Source: Gnetum montanum (taxonomy: Eukaryota > Streptophyta > Gnetopsida > Gnetales > Gnetaceae). Taken from it: a DNA stretch of 64,000 bases. The first letter of the stretch is position 1. The number at the start of each line of letters is the position of its first letter. A program made the translations under genes and the position numbers. Below are positions 1 through 11,315 of this stretch, piece after piece. Location of the stretch: contig MNCI01009084.1 in assembly GCA_015680685.1 (NCBI GenBank), positions 75,878 through 139,877 of the forward strand, read 5' to 3'. The notes beneath the pieces were generated by a model, which was given only the letters and a program-made list of their open reading frames with translations, did not search any database and was not told the origin of the DNA.

Positions 1-941
1 TTGCTCACCTCATTGCCGATTGTATCATTAGTGTATATATTTTGGTTGATGCATTGTTTTATTTTTGGTAAATGCTTGTGGTTAAGACTTTAACTTTTGT
101 TCCAAATGACATTCCCAGAGCCTACGAACTCTTTGAATGTGGGTTTGTCAGGGCATTAAGGGCATGAGCTTGCTTTGGGGAGGACCCACTGACATTCCTA
201 TTTGGAGCATTAGTTAAATTCTTTCCCTTAACATTTTGCAATTAATTTCATTTTTTTCATTTCCATCCTGACATCCATTTCATCGATGTCATAGTTTTCC
301 TTTTTTTATCTATCCTTCTTACTCCTTTTCTTTCTTCATTCTAACGCTACTGGAGGTTCGCAATTAGTCATGGGGGTACGGGGCTCGATTTTTTCAATTT
401 TCTCCTGGCCCCGAAATTTTTGCTTTTCTTCCTAACCCCTACACCTTCGATAGTCATAAGATATTCCTAGATCCGTATCAGCCATACCACAACCTAGCCA
501 ATGAACTTATGTCGAAGCAAGGTATCAATTACATGATGATTCATTTACCCTTGCTAATATAAGATAGTGTTGTGTGTGCAGATGGTGACCATACAATAAC
601 GGACTGGATCTGGAGTAAACACTTGGAATGGAGCAACGCTGAAGTAGCTATGCAAGGAGCAAGATTGATGGCATGCTTATGGATGAACAATGAAGGTGAA
701 ATCTTGGTATTGGCAGCAACAACACTTCTTTCTCTCTCTCTTTCTCAACTGCCAACTAAGGCTTGATGTCATTGTAATAAGGTGTTCACCCTTGTTGTCA
801 TGAATACCATTTTTGTCAAGTCTTGAAATGATGATCCGTTCACATGTCATCCCATTAGTTCCATTCTCCTCAATAATTCCATACCTTTTCGATATTATTG
901 TAAGGAACTCAAGGACAAGTTTTCATTCAATCATGGGGGTA
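1..941 (+). mobile_element. 3' internal part of a truncated-by-window LTR retrotransposon
   Basis: This stretch runs into an LTR at 942 and ends in a G-rich polypurine-like tract (931-939), so it is the internal 3' end of an element whose 5' part lies outside the window. Positions 121-215 match a non-coding module also found in the two complete elements (near 5934 and 22825), including the shared block GGGGAGGACCCAC. An AG-ATG junction at 580-584 sits where the other two elements start a downstream ORF, but the reading frame behind it is closed after a few codons. No intact gene is present. Assignment rests on order (module, AG-ATG, G-tract, LTR), which is the same in all three elements. Confidence 0.7.
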
Positions 942-1779
942 TGATGAGACGCGATTCGCATGAGCCACGATATCACGTACGCAATATCGCGGTCCACCCC
1001 CAAATCTATAAATAAGAGGCAGCACTCCCCTTATTTCCCATCCTAGGCTAGAAGTAGGGAAACTCTGGCAGATTGATCACTCTAGAGATAGAATATTTTC
1101 CATGTGCCCGCAATAGGAGTCCCCAAGTGAACAAATCTTTATTTGAGCAGCTTTGTACCTGAACGCAAGTTGTGTATGGCAATAAAGATGAGCTTTGTGG
1201 ATAAACCTTGCAGTGCATGGAATAGGATCTATTATTTGTTATTTATTACATGTTATTTCCAACATGTTATTTATTACCTGCATTAACGCGGCATGAGTAC
1301 GACTTGATTACAAGCATTTACGAATGTGTATGGCTAGTCAAGGAATCGGCTGCTCATTACGTTTAGGCATGTTAAGTGCCTCAGTATGACCACTTTGAGC
1401 ACGTGCGTTACATGTGGTAATTCCAGTAACAATTAGCGTTTGGTAGCCACAATTGCATAGTTCAAGGTGTGTGCGGTAAGTGGGAACGGATGCTGATGCT
1501 AGTTAATTTAGACTTAGTCATTAGTTAGAGTTAGTTAGTTTTCTCAACCCTTCACCTCAATAGCATAGGAGAAGAACATTAAAAACTATAAAAATCATAT
1601 ACCTCGGACTTACTTAACCATACATCGTGAAAACTACAAGTAAGTCTAGGAAGACAACAAATGATTAACCCCAAGTGTTCCATGGGCCGTGTAGGCATTT
1701 AGTCTGCGGAGTTCGACCGAATCGTGTGTGCTACGCTCGTTTCGTATCGTTGAGTGTAGGGGTACCTCGCCATTCATCA
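942..1779 (+). repeat. 3' LTR of the partial element
   Basis: The LTR starts TGATGAGAC and ends CATTCATCA, preceded by a G-rich tract. It carries a TATAAATA box at 1007-1014 and the 3' end block GGGGTACCTCGCCA shared with the other LTRs in the window. No primer-binding site follows it, which argues for a 3' LTR rather than a 5' LTR. It is related to the solo LTR at 28918-29988 (both begin TGATGAGAC, carry CGATATC-type palindromic bases and have the same TATA context). Confidence 0.75.
1007..1014 (+). promoter_or_regulatory. LTR TATA box
   Basis: TATAAATA followed by AGAGG lies about 65 bases inside the LTR. The same octamer occurs at the equivalent place in every LTR of this window, consistent with the retroelement promoter. 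Confidence 0.6.
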
Positions 1780-1984
1780 AACACCAACCCAACTATGCAA
1801 TGGAGCACTCTTGCTAGGTAAGATCCACTACATTAGCTCATTCTAGTTAGACAACACATAGTTAGCTCATTCCATCATACACTACATTAGGCTTAATTCT
1901 TTAGGTCCTTGGAAGATGTTTAAGTCCCTAATTGAAAGAACATATTAGAATAGAGAACATTAGCTAGAGTGATGCATACTTATG

Positions 1985-1989
1985 GCTAG
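1985..1989. repeat. Target-site duplication, left copy (element A)
   Basis: GCTAG immediately precedes the 5' LTR and is repeated exactly at 7749-7753 after the 3' LTR. A 5-base duplication is what Ty3/gypsy integrases generate. Confidence 0.85.
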
Positions 1990-2813
1990 TGATGAAGTGC
2001 TATATAGTCAATGCATCGACTAGGCCACGTATATGGGGCCTCGAATACATAGCCATGTTGACATGGGCCTGTCAACGTAGCCGTCCTACATCGACATGGC
2101 CCTGTTTACGCAACCTCCTATCCCGACCTATAAATAAGAGGGCCTTCCACCTCATTTAGGTATCTTTTTGTCATTTGTAGTGAAGCTCTTGCATTTTGTT
2201 TCCATAGGAGTTAGAATATTTTCCCAATGCATGCCCACAGCGTGATGCTTGTGATTGTATGACACCTTTATTTAAGTGTGATGTACTTGGATGCGCACAT
2301 AACCGAAAATAAAGATTGAGATTACTTCATCATTACAGCATTCACTTATTTTTAATTGTTTAATTATTATTATTAATTGTTATTGTTATTTATTATTTTC
2401 TTAGTTAATATTTCTTTATCATCATTTACTATTCTTGTTGTTAAATACAGAATGAGTACAACTTAATCATGAGCATTTAAGTGTGACTACTTGGTAATCC
2501 CAGTAGTAGTCGTGCACGAGGTCCAAGATGTGTACGGATGATTAAGGAACGGATGCTATTACTCATTAGTTTAATCAAGATTATCTTCCATTGTCTCTAG
2601 GAGTAGCATTAGTTTAGGATCACATCATACACCTCACTTTGGACTAAACCATATGTGACAAAGAAAATACTAGTCCAGGTGGGAAGACAGTGAATCGCGA
2701 TCAACGTGTAACAATCTAGATACCACAACTAGCCTGTCCATGGAGTTCGACTAGATTATTTGTAAACGCTTGTATTCGTATGGTTGAGTGTAGGGGTACC
2801 TCACCACTCATCA
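1990..2813 (+). repeat. 5' LTR of element A
   Basis: Begins TGATGAAGTGC and ends CCACTCATCA. It aligns over its full length with 6891-7748, apart from one gap of about 35 bases near 2550. A TATAAATA box is at 2129-2136, and the primer-binding site follows directly. Confidence 0.88.
2129..2136 (+). promoter_or_regulatory. TATA box in 5' LTR of element A
   Basis: TATAAATA followed by AGAGGG. The identical context occurs at 7030-7037 in the 3' LTR. Confidence 0.6.
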
Positions 2814-2832
2814 TTGGTGCCGTTGCCAGGGA
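2814..2832 (+). other. Primer-binding site (tRNA-Asp type), element A
   Basis: TGGTGCCGTTGCCAGGGA directly follows the 5' LTR. It resembles the complement of the 3' end of plant tRNA-Asp used by Athila-like elements, with a few mismatches. Element B has a more diverged version at the same place (15358-15377). Confidence 0.75.
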
Positions 2833-2954
2833 TGGTGCTAGTTATCTAGATTAGTTATATCATACAAGGTCGTTGTATAGGACTTAACAATATATCTTTT
2901 AGAAAGAGATAATTATAAAAATTTACACATAAACTCACACACAACTTTACAACC

Positions 2955-4953
2955 ATGTCTCTCTCACAAGACTATGACAACGCAACAACTAGTAGGGCAA
3001 TTCATTGGAGAACCAACGAATATTATGACAATGAAGATTGAAGTACGCAACCTGAAGTAGGGGTTTTTTATAAACATAAAAAAAGACAACATCATCCTAA
3101 TGCACGAGAGCATAACCTACCCAATGATGATGAACCCCTACTAGCCACTACAAGCTTAATAGAAATGCAAGAGGCTATTTGAATAGCCCACAGGCATCGT
3201 AAGGAAAGTTGTCTTCCTATGCTTGATTTAAACAACTTTCCCAAGTTCTTAGGAGGCTATGATTCAGATTCACAACAACATTTACAAGCCTTCTACGATG
3301 CCTATACATGGAAAAATATTGATAATGGGTGGAAAAAACTTAAGCTCTTTCCTCTGACACTCATTTTCCAAGCAAAAGTATGGTATAGTTCATTAACACC
3401 AAACTCAATTTGACGTTGGTTGACAATGGTAGAACTTTTCAACGAAAGATATCAAACCTATGCGAGAGTGTCAACCTTGAGGAGACAAATCCAAGAATGG
3501 AAACAAGCGCAACATGAACCCTTGGACATGGCCTTAGAAAGATATTATGCACTATTAAACAACTACCCAGGCCATGGGTTCTCCAAGGAAAGGCTAATGT
3601 ACCATATCATAGATGGGCTCCGTAATTAAACAAGGGAGACCGTAGGGATGTACACCCGAGGTCAACTATATGAGCTACGAATCCATCAATTCCAAGAGCT
3701 TATCAAGTGGATAGAAAAAGAAGAAGGAGAAATAGCCAAATGGGAGAATGTTGAAAGTTCTCAATAGGACCAAAATCTTAACTTAACAAGGGTCCATGAT
3801 CATGAAGAGGAGAAATCAACTCACTTCAAGGAGGTGGAATCATCTTTGCCAATCCTGCAATCACTAAATGAAATTGAGGTAAAGATTAATAAGATGACGG
3901 ACTAGGTACATGAAAGATGTGGAGAATATGCCAACATTATTAGAGGATGAACTATGCCAAATTGAGAAATAGGACAGAACACCATGCGACAAGCAGAAAG
4001 AAGGGTTGAAGAGAATAAGGATAAGAACTCAACTGCCAATCATATGTATCAATGTAATATTTGTCTGTATGATCACCCCAAAGGCCAATGTCCAGTTTTG
4101 TCACATTTACATGAGCATTGGGGAGGAATGTTACATCCAGAGTTCATACAAAAATACTGTGTCCAACCATAGTGGAAAAAACCTCAGTCGTGGGGGAGCC
4201 CACTGCCAACTAGACCATACCCTTCATTTGTCCCAATGCCAAATGCTTATTATGTTCAACACCCTATTTCTCCAATGGGATCAACATCCTCTACCTCACC
4301 TCATCGTTATCATTCTCCCGAGTACTATCCACCCATGTCCTCTCCAACAAGATCACCACCTCATGTGCCTTACACTTCTCCTCAAACTCAATATTCTTGT
4401 ACTTCACCCCCTTCTACATCACTGCCAGTTATGCCAGAAGATTTTGCACCATAGCACCAACCTGCAAACATTACTTGTGTTTCTATTGTCAATAGTAGTG
4501 GAGATCCTTCACAACATTGAAGATGTCCCTTCTTTAGACGTGACCGTCGAAAGGGACACCACAGTTCAGAAACCACTGCATCCGCCAACTCAGCACAAAT
4601 CCAATACTGTGGTGCATCTTCCTCTTCGAACCCAACGCCTCATGTTACTCTATCTGGGCCACCAATCAACACTCCAACCACCATGGGGCCCAATGAATAT
4701 TGCCACATGGGGGAGACATGTTGATCCTTGCATACCATCTTACAGTCACAAGTACCATAGTGGGTCAAATCCTTATAAATTAACCACATCTTATAACTTG
4801 CCCCACTATGTCAACCCTAATCAAGTGTGTGAACCCCAATGGGGTAAGTATGATCGGGTCCCAATACTTCCAACACGCAAGGATCCCCACCTTCCAATTA
4901 TTAATTCTAGCCATGCTCAACCATTTAGTTATGGGGGGTATCCTCCATTCTAA
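2955..4953 (+). pseudogene. Decayed gag of element A
   Basis: From the ATG at 2955 one frame can be followed past 4450 with several internal stops (for example near 3036, 3188, 3411 and 3627). It shows the Ty3 retrotransposon gag domain: a segment around 3330-3410 with a KLFPLTL motif and a conserved W, then LRRQIQEWKQ near 3480 and the YHIIDGL block near 3600. A zinc-knuckle-like C-X2-C-X3-H-X4-C lies at about 4055-4095, and a Pro/Ser/Tyr-rich tail follows, ending near 4953 after a frame change. Stops mostly fall where Trp, Gln or Arg codons are expected, typical of C-to-T decay. Gag normally forms the virus-like particle; this copy cannot make a full-length protein. Confidence 0.85.
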
Positions 4954-6282
4954 CAACACAGAATTAATAAATGTTTTTCTGTTTCTTTAATTTTTCAACT
5001 TTTTTTTGTCAGTTTTTCACCTTTTAATTTATTGTTTTATCTTTTTGTCTTTTTATCTTTTTATGAGTACTCTCATCTACGAATAAAACACTCATGTGAC
5101 TCGCTGGTTGAGGTGTGTTCTATGTTATCAAGTCTCAAGTGATCAATTATTTGAATAGTGAGCCCATCACATCCACCCAATCATTCTATTAATAAGAGGT
5201 TCTACTTTGGGTACGATGATATTCTTGACATCATTAAAACTTAAAGTAATTTCATGTTCATTATACCCAGAATGAAGAAGGATGGACCAAGAGGGAATGA
5301 TTAGGGTGTGACATCATGGGAACTTGCGGATTCTCTTTGGTGACATCTGTGGGAGTTATCATGCAACGTGGTTGTACTAAGATCCTTGTAGATCTAATGA
5401 AAAATGGGAGTAAGAGTAATCAAAAGGGCACTCAAAAATCAAATACTATTCTAGGGGGTCCCACTAGAAAGACATGCACCCATGCCTAAAGGTTGGCAAT
5501 TTCTCTAGATTCAGTGAAGTAAAAGAAAAAAGAAAAAAAGCAAAAGAAAAAGGAAGTGCCAGAAAACAAAAATCACTTCTCCCTTGAACAAAACGCCAAG
5601 TGATCGTACACCTTGTTGTTATGGTACTCTCATAGTTGTTCATCATGGGATGAAACAATGCAATGTCACTAATTAGAAGAATGGACTTGGTCCTAATCTT
5701 GGAACGATGGGTTAGTGACATCTTAATCATGCTTTTCATGCAGGATTCATTATGCCCTGAGGTAGCTACCTCACATCCCAATCTCTACAATCCCTTCTCC
5801 GATTCATTCCATCTTGTTGTTCATGTATTTGTGACTGGTGTCTTGTATAGCATTGAATTCATACCTCATCACGGTGGTATCAACATGTGTGTGTTTTGTT
5901 GCATCGATATAGATTACATTTAACCCTTCTAATGCCTACGAACATCTTAAGGTATGGTTACGCAAGGGCATATAGGTTGGAACCTACTTTGGGGAGGACC
6001 CACTTGCATGAATTTTGTAATTTGTACTTGTTGCACACCACCACATCATCTTATACCCTCTAAGTACTTCATTGCCAAATCTATTCTTTTCTTTGACATC
6101 ATTTTATCAAGCATTCCTCAAAACCAAGTCCGAGATTAAACTTTTAGGGCAACTTCCTTGAAAAATCTCTAACTCTAAAATCACACTAAGGAATTCAACA
6201 TTTATTAAAGGCCATGAGTAAGGTATGAAATCATTGAACTCTTTTCAAATAACCTTAACAATTGATCTTTGTGTGATTATAG
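4954..6282 (+). other. Element A internal non-coding region (post-gag)
   Basis: It starts with a T-rich stretch (about 4985-5065), resembling the T-rich stretch after integrase in element B (21660-21850). The string ACTAGAAAGACATG followed by ACCCATGCCT occurs at 5463-5490 here and at 22400-22428 in element B. Positions 5934-6015 hold the shared module with TTTGGGGAGGACCCAC. No coding region was found, so this corresponds to the region behind integrase with the pol gene missing. Confidence 0.65.
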
Positions 6283-6890
6283 ATGACCCTAAAAGGAGAC
6301 AATAAGGAGGACGTTCTCAAGGTGCAACCGAACGACCTGGGGGAGGCAAAGGCCAGGGACCTCGTGTAGAACATGTAGAGCAGAAGGAAATCATTCAGTA
6401 TCCATCATGAAACTCCTATTACTGCGTAATCTATCCAAGAAAATGAAGGAGAGGTCAAGGCCTGAGCCTATGAAGAGGAACGACGGCTATCTACAGCATG
6501 GCATGTTAAGGCCAATCAATTATTCCCGTAGCTGCCATATCCATGGAAAGTGCTGACTCCATCAAACATTGGAACATTAGTATGGACAGCTCATAATCCA
6601 TAGATGGAAGAGAAAGAAATGTTAGGCGCTTCTTCAATGGTATCAATCTTAGAAGCCTGGCACATAGAACAAAGGAAAGGCACCCATAGAGGAGCCACCA
6701 CTACCGGGAACCCCATGAGTTCCACAAATTTTGTCATTTTGTGTCTATGTCCCAATTTTTTCATATCCACTACAGCATGAATAAATTTCTAGTCAGTCAA
6801 TAATCCCATACCTATCCACTGTGTATTCAATTGAGCTTGTTCCTCAATTTCTTTGACTAGAGTACGAGTTTTTACTCAGTCGTGGGGGTA
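6283..6890 (+). pseudogene. Stub of downstream extra ORF, element A
   Basis: An ATG at 6283 directly follows an AG (ATTATAG-ATG). The first codons resemble the start of element B's extra ORF at 23648 (Met, two variable residues, then Lys-Gly). The frame contains many stops and ends at the G-rich tract before the 3' LTR, and it is far shorter than the roughly 2.8 kb region in element B. The product is unknown. The AG directly before the ATG suggests, but does not prove, expression from a spliced RNA, as reported for env-like ORFs of Athila elements. Confidence 0.45.
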
Positions 6891-7748
6891 TGATGAAGTG
6901 CTATATAGTCGATGCGTCAACTAGGCTACGTATACAGGGCCCCGTATACGTGGCTGCATTGATGCAGGCCCATCAACGTAGCCTTCCTACATCGACGTGG
7001 CCCCATTTACGCAGCCGCCTATCCCGGCCTATAAATAAGAGGGCCTTCTGCCTCATTTAGGCATCTTTTTATCATTTGTAGCGAAGCTCTTGCATTTTGT
7101 TTCCATAGGAGTTAGAATATTTTCCCAGTGCATGCCTGCAGCATGATGCTTGTAATTGTATGGCACCTTTATTCGAGTGTGACGTACTTGGATGCGCACA
7201 TGACCAAAAATAAAGATCGAGATTACTTCATCATTGTAGCATTCACTTAGTTTTAATTGTTTAATTGTTATTATTAATTGTTATTGTTATTTATTGTTTT
7301 CGTAGTTAATATTTCTTTATCCTCATTTACTATTCCTATTGTTAAATGCAGAATGAGTACAACTTAATCATGAGCATTTAAGTGTTACTACTTGGTAATC
7401 CCAGTAGTAGTCGTGCATGAGGTCCAAGATGTGTATGGATGATTAAGGAACGGATGCTCATCGCACTTAGGTTAGCTTAGACTTGATTTCCTATTACTCA
7501 TTAGTTTACTCAAGATTATCTTCCATTGTCTCTAGGAGTAGCATTAGTTTAGGATCACATCATACACCTCACTTTGGACTAAACCATACGTGACAAAGAA
7601 AATACTAGTCCAGGTGGGAAGACGGTGAACTGCGATCAACGTGTAATGATCTAGATACCACCACTAGCCTATCCATGGAGTTTGACAGGATCATGCGTGA
7701 ATGCTCGTATTCGTAAGGTTGAGTGTAGGGGTACCTCGCCACTCATCA
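6891..7748 (+). repeat. 3' LTR of element A
   Basis: It starts TGATGAAGTGC after a GTGGGGGTA tract and ends CCACTCATCA. The TATA box is at 7030-7037. At 858 bases it is about 34 bases longer than the 5' LTR, through the segment near 7462-7495. It is followed by the GCTAG target duplication. Confidence 0.88.
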
Positions 7749-7753
7749 GCTAG
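7749..7753. repeat. Target-site duplication, right copy (element A)
   Basis: GCTAG, identical to 1985-1989. Confidence 0.85.
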
Positions 7754-8160
7754 GATCTTCAATGGTTATGTTCTTGTTAACAATAATGGAAATAGAATAT
7801 CATAGCATAGCAGAAACATGCTTCAATCAAGTTTAAGCACTATGATGATTGAAAGTGAAGGTGGAGCTTTAGCCAGGGAATGTCCCCTACATTACCCCAG
7901 TTACCATCCTCATTGTTGTCATGAAAAATGTTAGTTCATGTTCATGCAGCCAATAGGTCTTGTGGCTCTAGTAATAGAATCGCCCATTGTACCCATCTAA
8001 CTCTCATCCCATGCATGCCACACAATAGAAGATGGAATGGAACTAGAGTAACGAGTAGTGCAGGCGCATATAACTATAACTGTAGTTCATTGAGTGAATG
8101 CAACTTCTAGTCGTATGAGGTGGTTTTCTTTTTACCTACTTTTGAACTTTAGAACAAGGA

Positions 8161-8226
8161 TGAAATGGGAATCTCCCAATGGGAGATCCCACTTTAGCAG
8201 GGAAAGAGTCCCTGAGTTACCCCCCT
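8161..8226. repeat. Dispersed hairpin repeat copy 1
   Basis: Contains ATCTCCCAATGGGAGAT, an inverted repeat, then an AGGGAAAGAGTCCCTGAGTTAC block matching copies at 8516, 9982, 11249 and 13545. Confidence 0.6.
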
Positions 8227-8515
8227 AAAGTTAAAGCCTTAAAAAACATAGCAAAAAGCTGTACTCCCTAATCAAATAGAAGGGAAAACAAATTTTGTTG
8301 TTGATTATTATAGCCTATAGTGGATAACATATTCCTATTCTATTTTGGAGAATCATTACTACCTGTATCATTCCTACCTTACCTCTTCATGATTTGTTGC
8401 TCATTCTCAATGAATATAAGCAATATGATCTTCCTCTTGCCTGTACTGTTGTTAATGTAGTGTAGGTTGTAGGGCCAGTCCCTCTATGCAACTAAGCATA
8501 AGTAGAGGACTTAAG

Positions 8516-8677
8516 TGGGAAATGAGTCCCTAAGTTTCCTTGTGAAATAGGAATTGACCTTAGGGAGATTCCCCACTAACGCAAGGAATGAGTCCCCAAC
8601 TTTCCCCATGAAATGAGAATTGACCAACAGGAGATTCCCCATTAATGTGGGGAACTAGTCCTCAAGTTACCCCATTC
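8516..8677. repeat. Dispersed hairpin repeat, two and a half tandem units
   Basis: Units of about 65-70 bases carry the blocks GAATGAGTCCC, CATGAAAT, GAATTGACC and GGAGATTCCCC. The second unit has an imperfect stem ATTCCCCAT / ATGTGGGGAA. Confidence 0.7.
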
Positions 8678-9981
8678 AAATACCAACAAAAAATACCTAC
8701 CTTCACAAATAAGATGATGACTCCTAATTAGGAATGCTCGTCTCACTTTCTTACTATAGGACATCCTTCCCTAAAATATATCAAAGGACTTAGAAGACCT
8801 TACTAGCCAACCCTACCTTCGTAGAGCTATGTAATTATTGACCTAATGTTTGAAAGACAACAAAAAGGGGGTAGGAAGAATCCCCTGAGAAAGGTCTCTT
8901 CTATTCTTTAATGGATGGGAACACATCAAATGACAAGGATGTTAAATCAGTTGATAGATGGCAAAAACCAAACTACCTTATGAGAAGAAATTAAATCAAA
9001 ACTTTATTGGCTTCATTACTAGAACCAGCAGTAGCCTCTCTAATCTGATTTTGTTCCACAATGATGCCAAGACAATGATGATGGCCCATTATTCTTCTTA
9101 GAGACTACTTAGCTTGATTGACCAATGGCTCTTTAATGGTTGATTTTCCTAACCTTATTTCTTTCTTCAGAGGAAACTAAAGGAGCCTCAAGTGATGGCT
9201 CTAGATAAGATTGAAAAGCTAGAGTTAGCCAATCATGATGAAAAGTTGGCAAGCATAGATGAGAGGGTGTAGATCAGAGAAGAGATTAACTGACAAGCTA
9301 TTTTTATGATTAGCGCTTCTACTCATTCGCTAGATCAAACTATCTTTACCTTTGCTAACTCTGCCTATAAGGAAGTTAGTCCATAGCACTTACTAGGCCA
9401 AAGCATTGAGAAATAGCCTCTTGATTGAGAGCTAGAAGTTAAGTATGGAGATTATATTGTAGTTTCATCGCATATATGCTCCGATGCAAATACTTACTAA
9501 GTAAGGCAATAGCAAAGAGTGAGTACACTACAAGAAGAGCAACTAGAACTATAGATCAAGAAAGTCAAATTAGCTATACCAGACACATCTAGGAAGGGTT
9601 CTTTTATATGCATATAATATGCACTGTAGGAAGATAGATATGTAAGCAATTTAGGTAGATATGCATTACAATTGTAGGGATATGCAATAGCGCAATGAGA
9701 CTTCTATATCCATGCATGTGTGCATTTATTGCAATTTCAAATATCTAATATGCTCCAGAAGAACCATCCCATAATGATGAGCACATCCCACATGTCTTCT
9801 AACCCATGAAATGTATCATGAGAAGACGAATTCATGGTTGAGTTTTATGGGTTTTCTACTTTGACTCATCCTGATGGGTTTATAGGAATATATGATTTAA
9901 TAGAAAATGTATCAAAAAATTCATTTGTTAATCCTAAATACATTGTAATACACATTACATTGAAATTCCAAATGTAGAGCA

Positions 9982-10017
9982 TTAGTGGGGAACGAGTCCC
10001 CAAGTTACCTCGTTCGT
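9982..10017. repeat. Hairpin repeat fragment
   Basis: A short fragment with TAGTGGGGAACGAGTCCCC and CAAGTTACC, matching the end of the units at 8516 and 13545. Confidence 0.55.
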
Positions 10018-11248
10018 TGAATGGCGTGAATCAGAAGCAGTAGGAGGCAATAGCTCACAAATCTACTATCCAACTTCAAGACCACTCAATTTTTCATTCA
10101 TATTATGTATATTCCTACTATATCCCCAAGGCTTTGTGCCAAACTAATATGGCCACGAAGAGCCCCTCCACACTAGTATCATAGCAAGAAAGTGGAAGGC
10201 GCTAGGCGATTCTTGGACTCTCTTTGTTAGGCTTTATGAAAAATGGACTCACCTATGTATTCAAGCTTAGGGTATGCATAGCACTACAATAGTTCTCAGC
10301 CTACTTTCGATAATTTGTACATGAGGATCTAAACATCTAACGACTCTATGTTACCTACTTCTTCCGCTTTCAATTGCTAGATCTATCACATTGCCAATGT
10401 GGATTGGAAGAATTATATGAAAACACTAGGTTTGTAGGGACACTAGGTTGGCTAAGGGAGTAGCATTGGACATGTTACTTTTACGTGGGAAGTTTACCCA
10501 GGTTTGAGCCTGTGCCACAGAAGATGTGATCTAACTTCTCATGTCATGGTAGGGTTTCTTAGTTGGTTAAATAGAACTCCCCCAATCATATCATTTTACT
10601 TAGATACCTACACAAGATGGTAGCTTCAACCGAGATATGCTAACAAGGTTTATCGTTGTTGCCCCCTAACCTAATACAAGTATTTCTTCAGTGTGTACAT
10701 TTATGTAACAAACAAGCTAGGCATAGGTTCAGATAAATAGAGTACCCAAAGTAGGAGGGGCAGAGGGGTAATTCCCATTACTGACTATTCTTTTCAGTCC
10801 AGCTAGTTGTTTTATTTCTAGTATAGATTGAAGGATACTGATATCTAAATGAAAGAGAAGGAGCTTGGCCTTAGAACTAGAAGGTTGGTCTATATTAGTC
10901 TAGAGGCCTAGTTGTCTAGTCTATTCCCCTGCAATAAGAGAAGCTAATTAAACTTGTTTCAAAGCTTGAGTGTTGATTCAAGCCAACAAGCTCTCCTTCC
11001 CTAAGATAGAACATGATGATTAGCCTTTTCAATGGGCTAGAAGCCTGATTCATGCCAACCAGCCTTATCCTGAGACAAGGAAAGCTGATAGAGCTTATTT
11101 TTTATCTTGAAGTTCATATATTTATTTATGAATTATATAATCAATTCATTTTAGGTATGGATTATATGAATTATCAAAAGAAGATCGTTTAACTGTAGCA
11201 AGAGCATGACAAATTAAACATTTTCTATCATAGTCTTTTTTTGTAGCA

Positions 11249-11315
11249 AAGGGTGAAAGGGGAATCTCCCTTAGGGAGATTCCCTACTTTAGCGGGGAAT
11301 GACTCCCTAAGTTAC
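11249..11315. repeat. Hairpin repeat copy
   Basis: GGAATCTCCCTTAGGGAGATTCC is an inverted repeat; it is followed by GCGGGGAATGACTCCC and AAGTTACTCC as in the other copies. Confidence 0.6.

Larger units (their letters stand above)
1990..7748 (+). mobile_element. Complete gag-only (TR-GAG type) LTR retrotransposon, element A
   Basis: A 5.76 kb element is bounded by two closely similar LTRs, with a perfect 5-base target duplication GCTAG outside. Inside are a tRNA-Asp-like primer-binding site, a decayed gag, a T-rich stretch, a non-coding module shared with element B, and a stub of the downstream ORF. No protease, reverse transcriptase, RNase H or integrase motifs are visible between gag and the 3' LTR, so the element is non-autonomous. 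Its gag and post-integrase parts match element B (14414-27662) in order, which suggests that A arose by loss of pol from a B-like ancestor. The 5' LTR lacks about 35 bases present in the 3' LTR (near 7462-7495). Confidence 0.88.

Noticed and set aside
1780-1984. Second LTR or nested insertion between the first two elements
   Set aside because: No LTR ends, primer site or target duplication could be seen in these 205 bases.
4006-4953. A 315-codon open frame on the plus strand
   Set aside because: It overlaps the gag zinc-knuckle and Pro-rich tail in another frame; the gag frame, though broken, carries the recognisable motifs. Only its last part agrees with the probable gag C-terminus.
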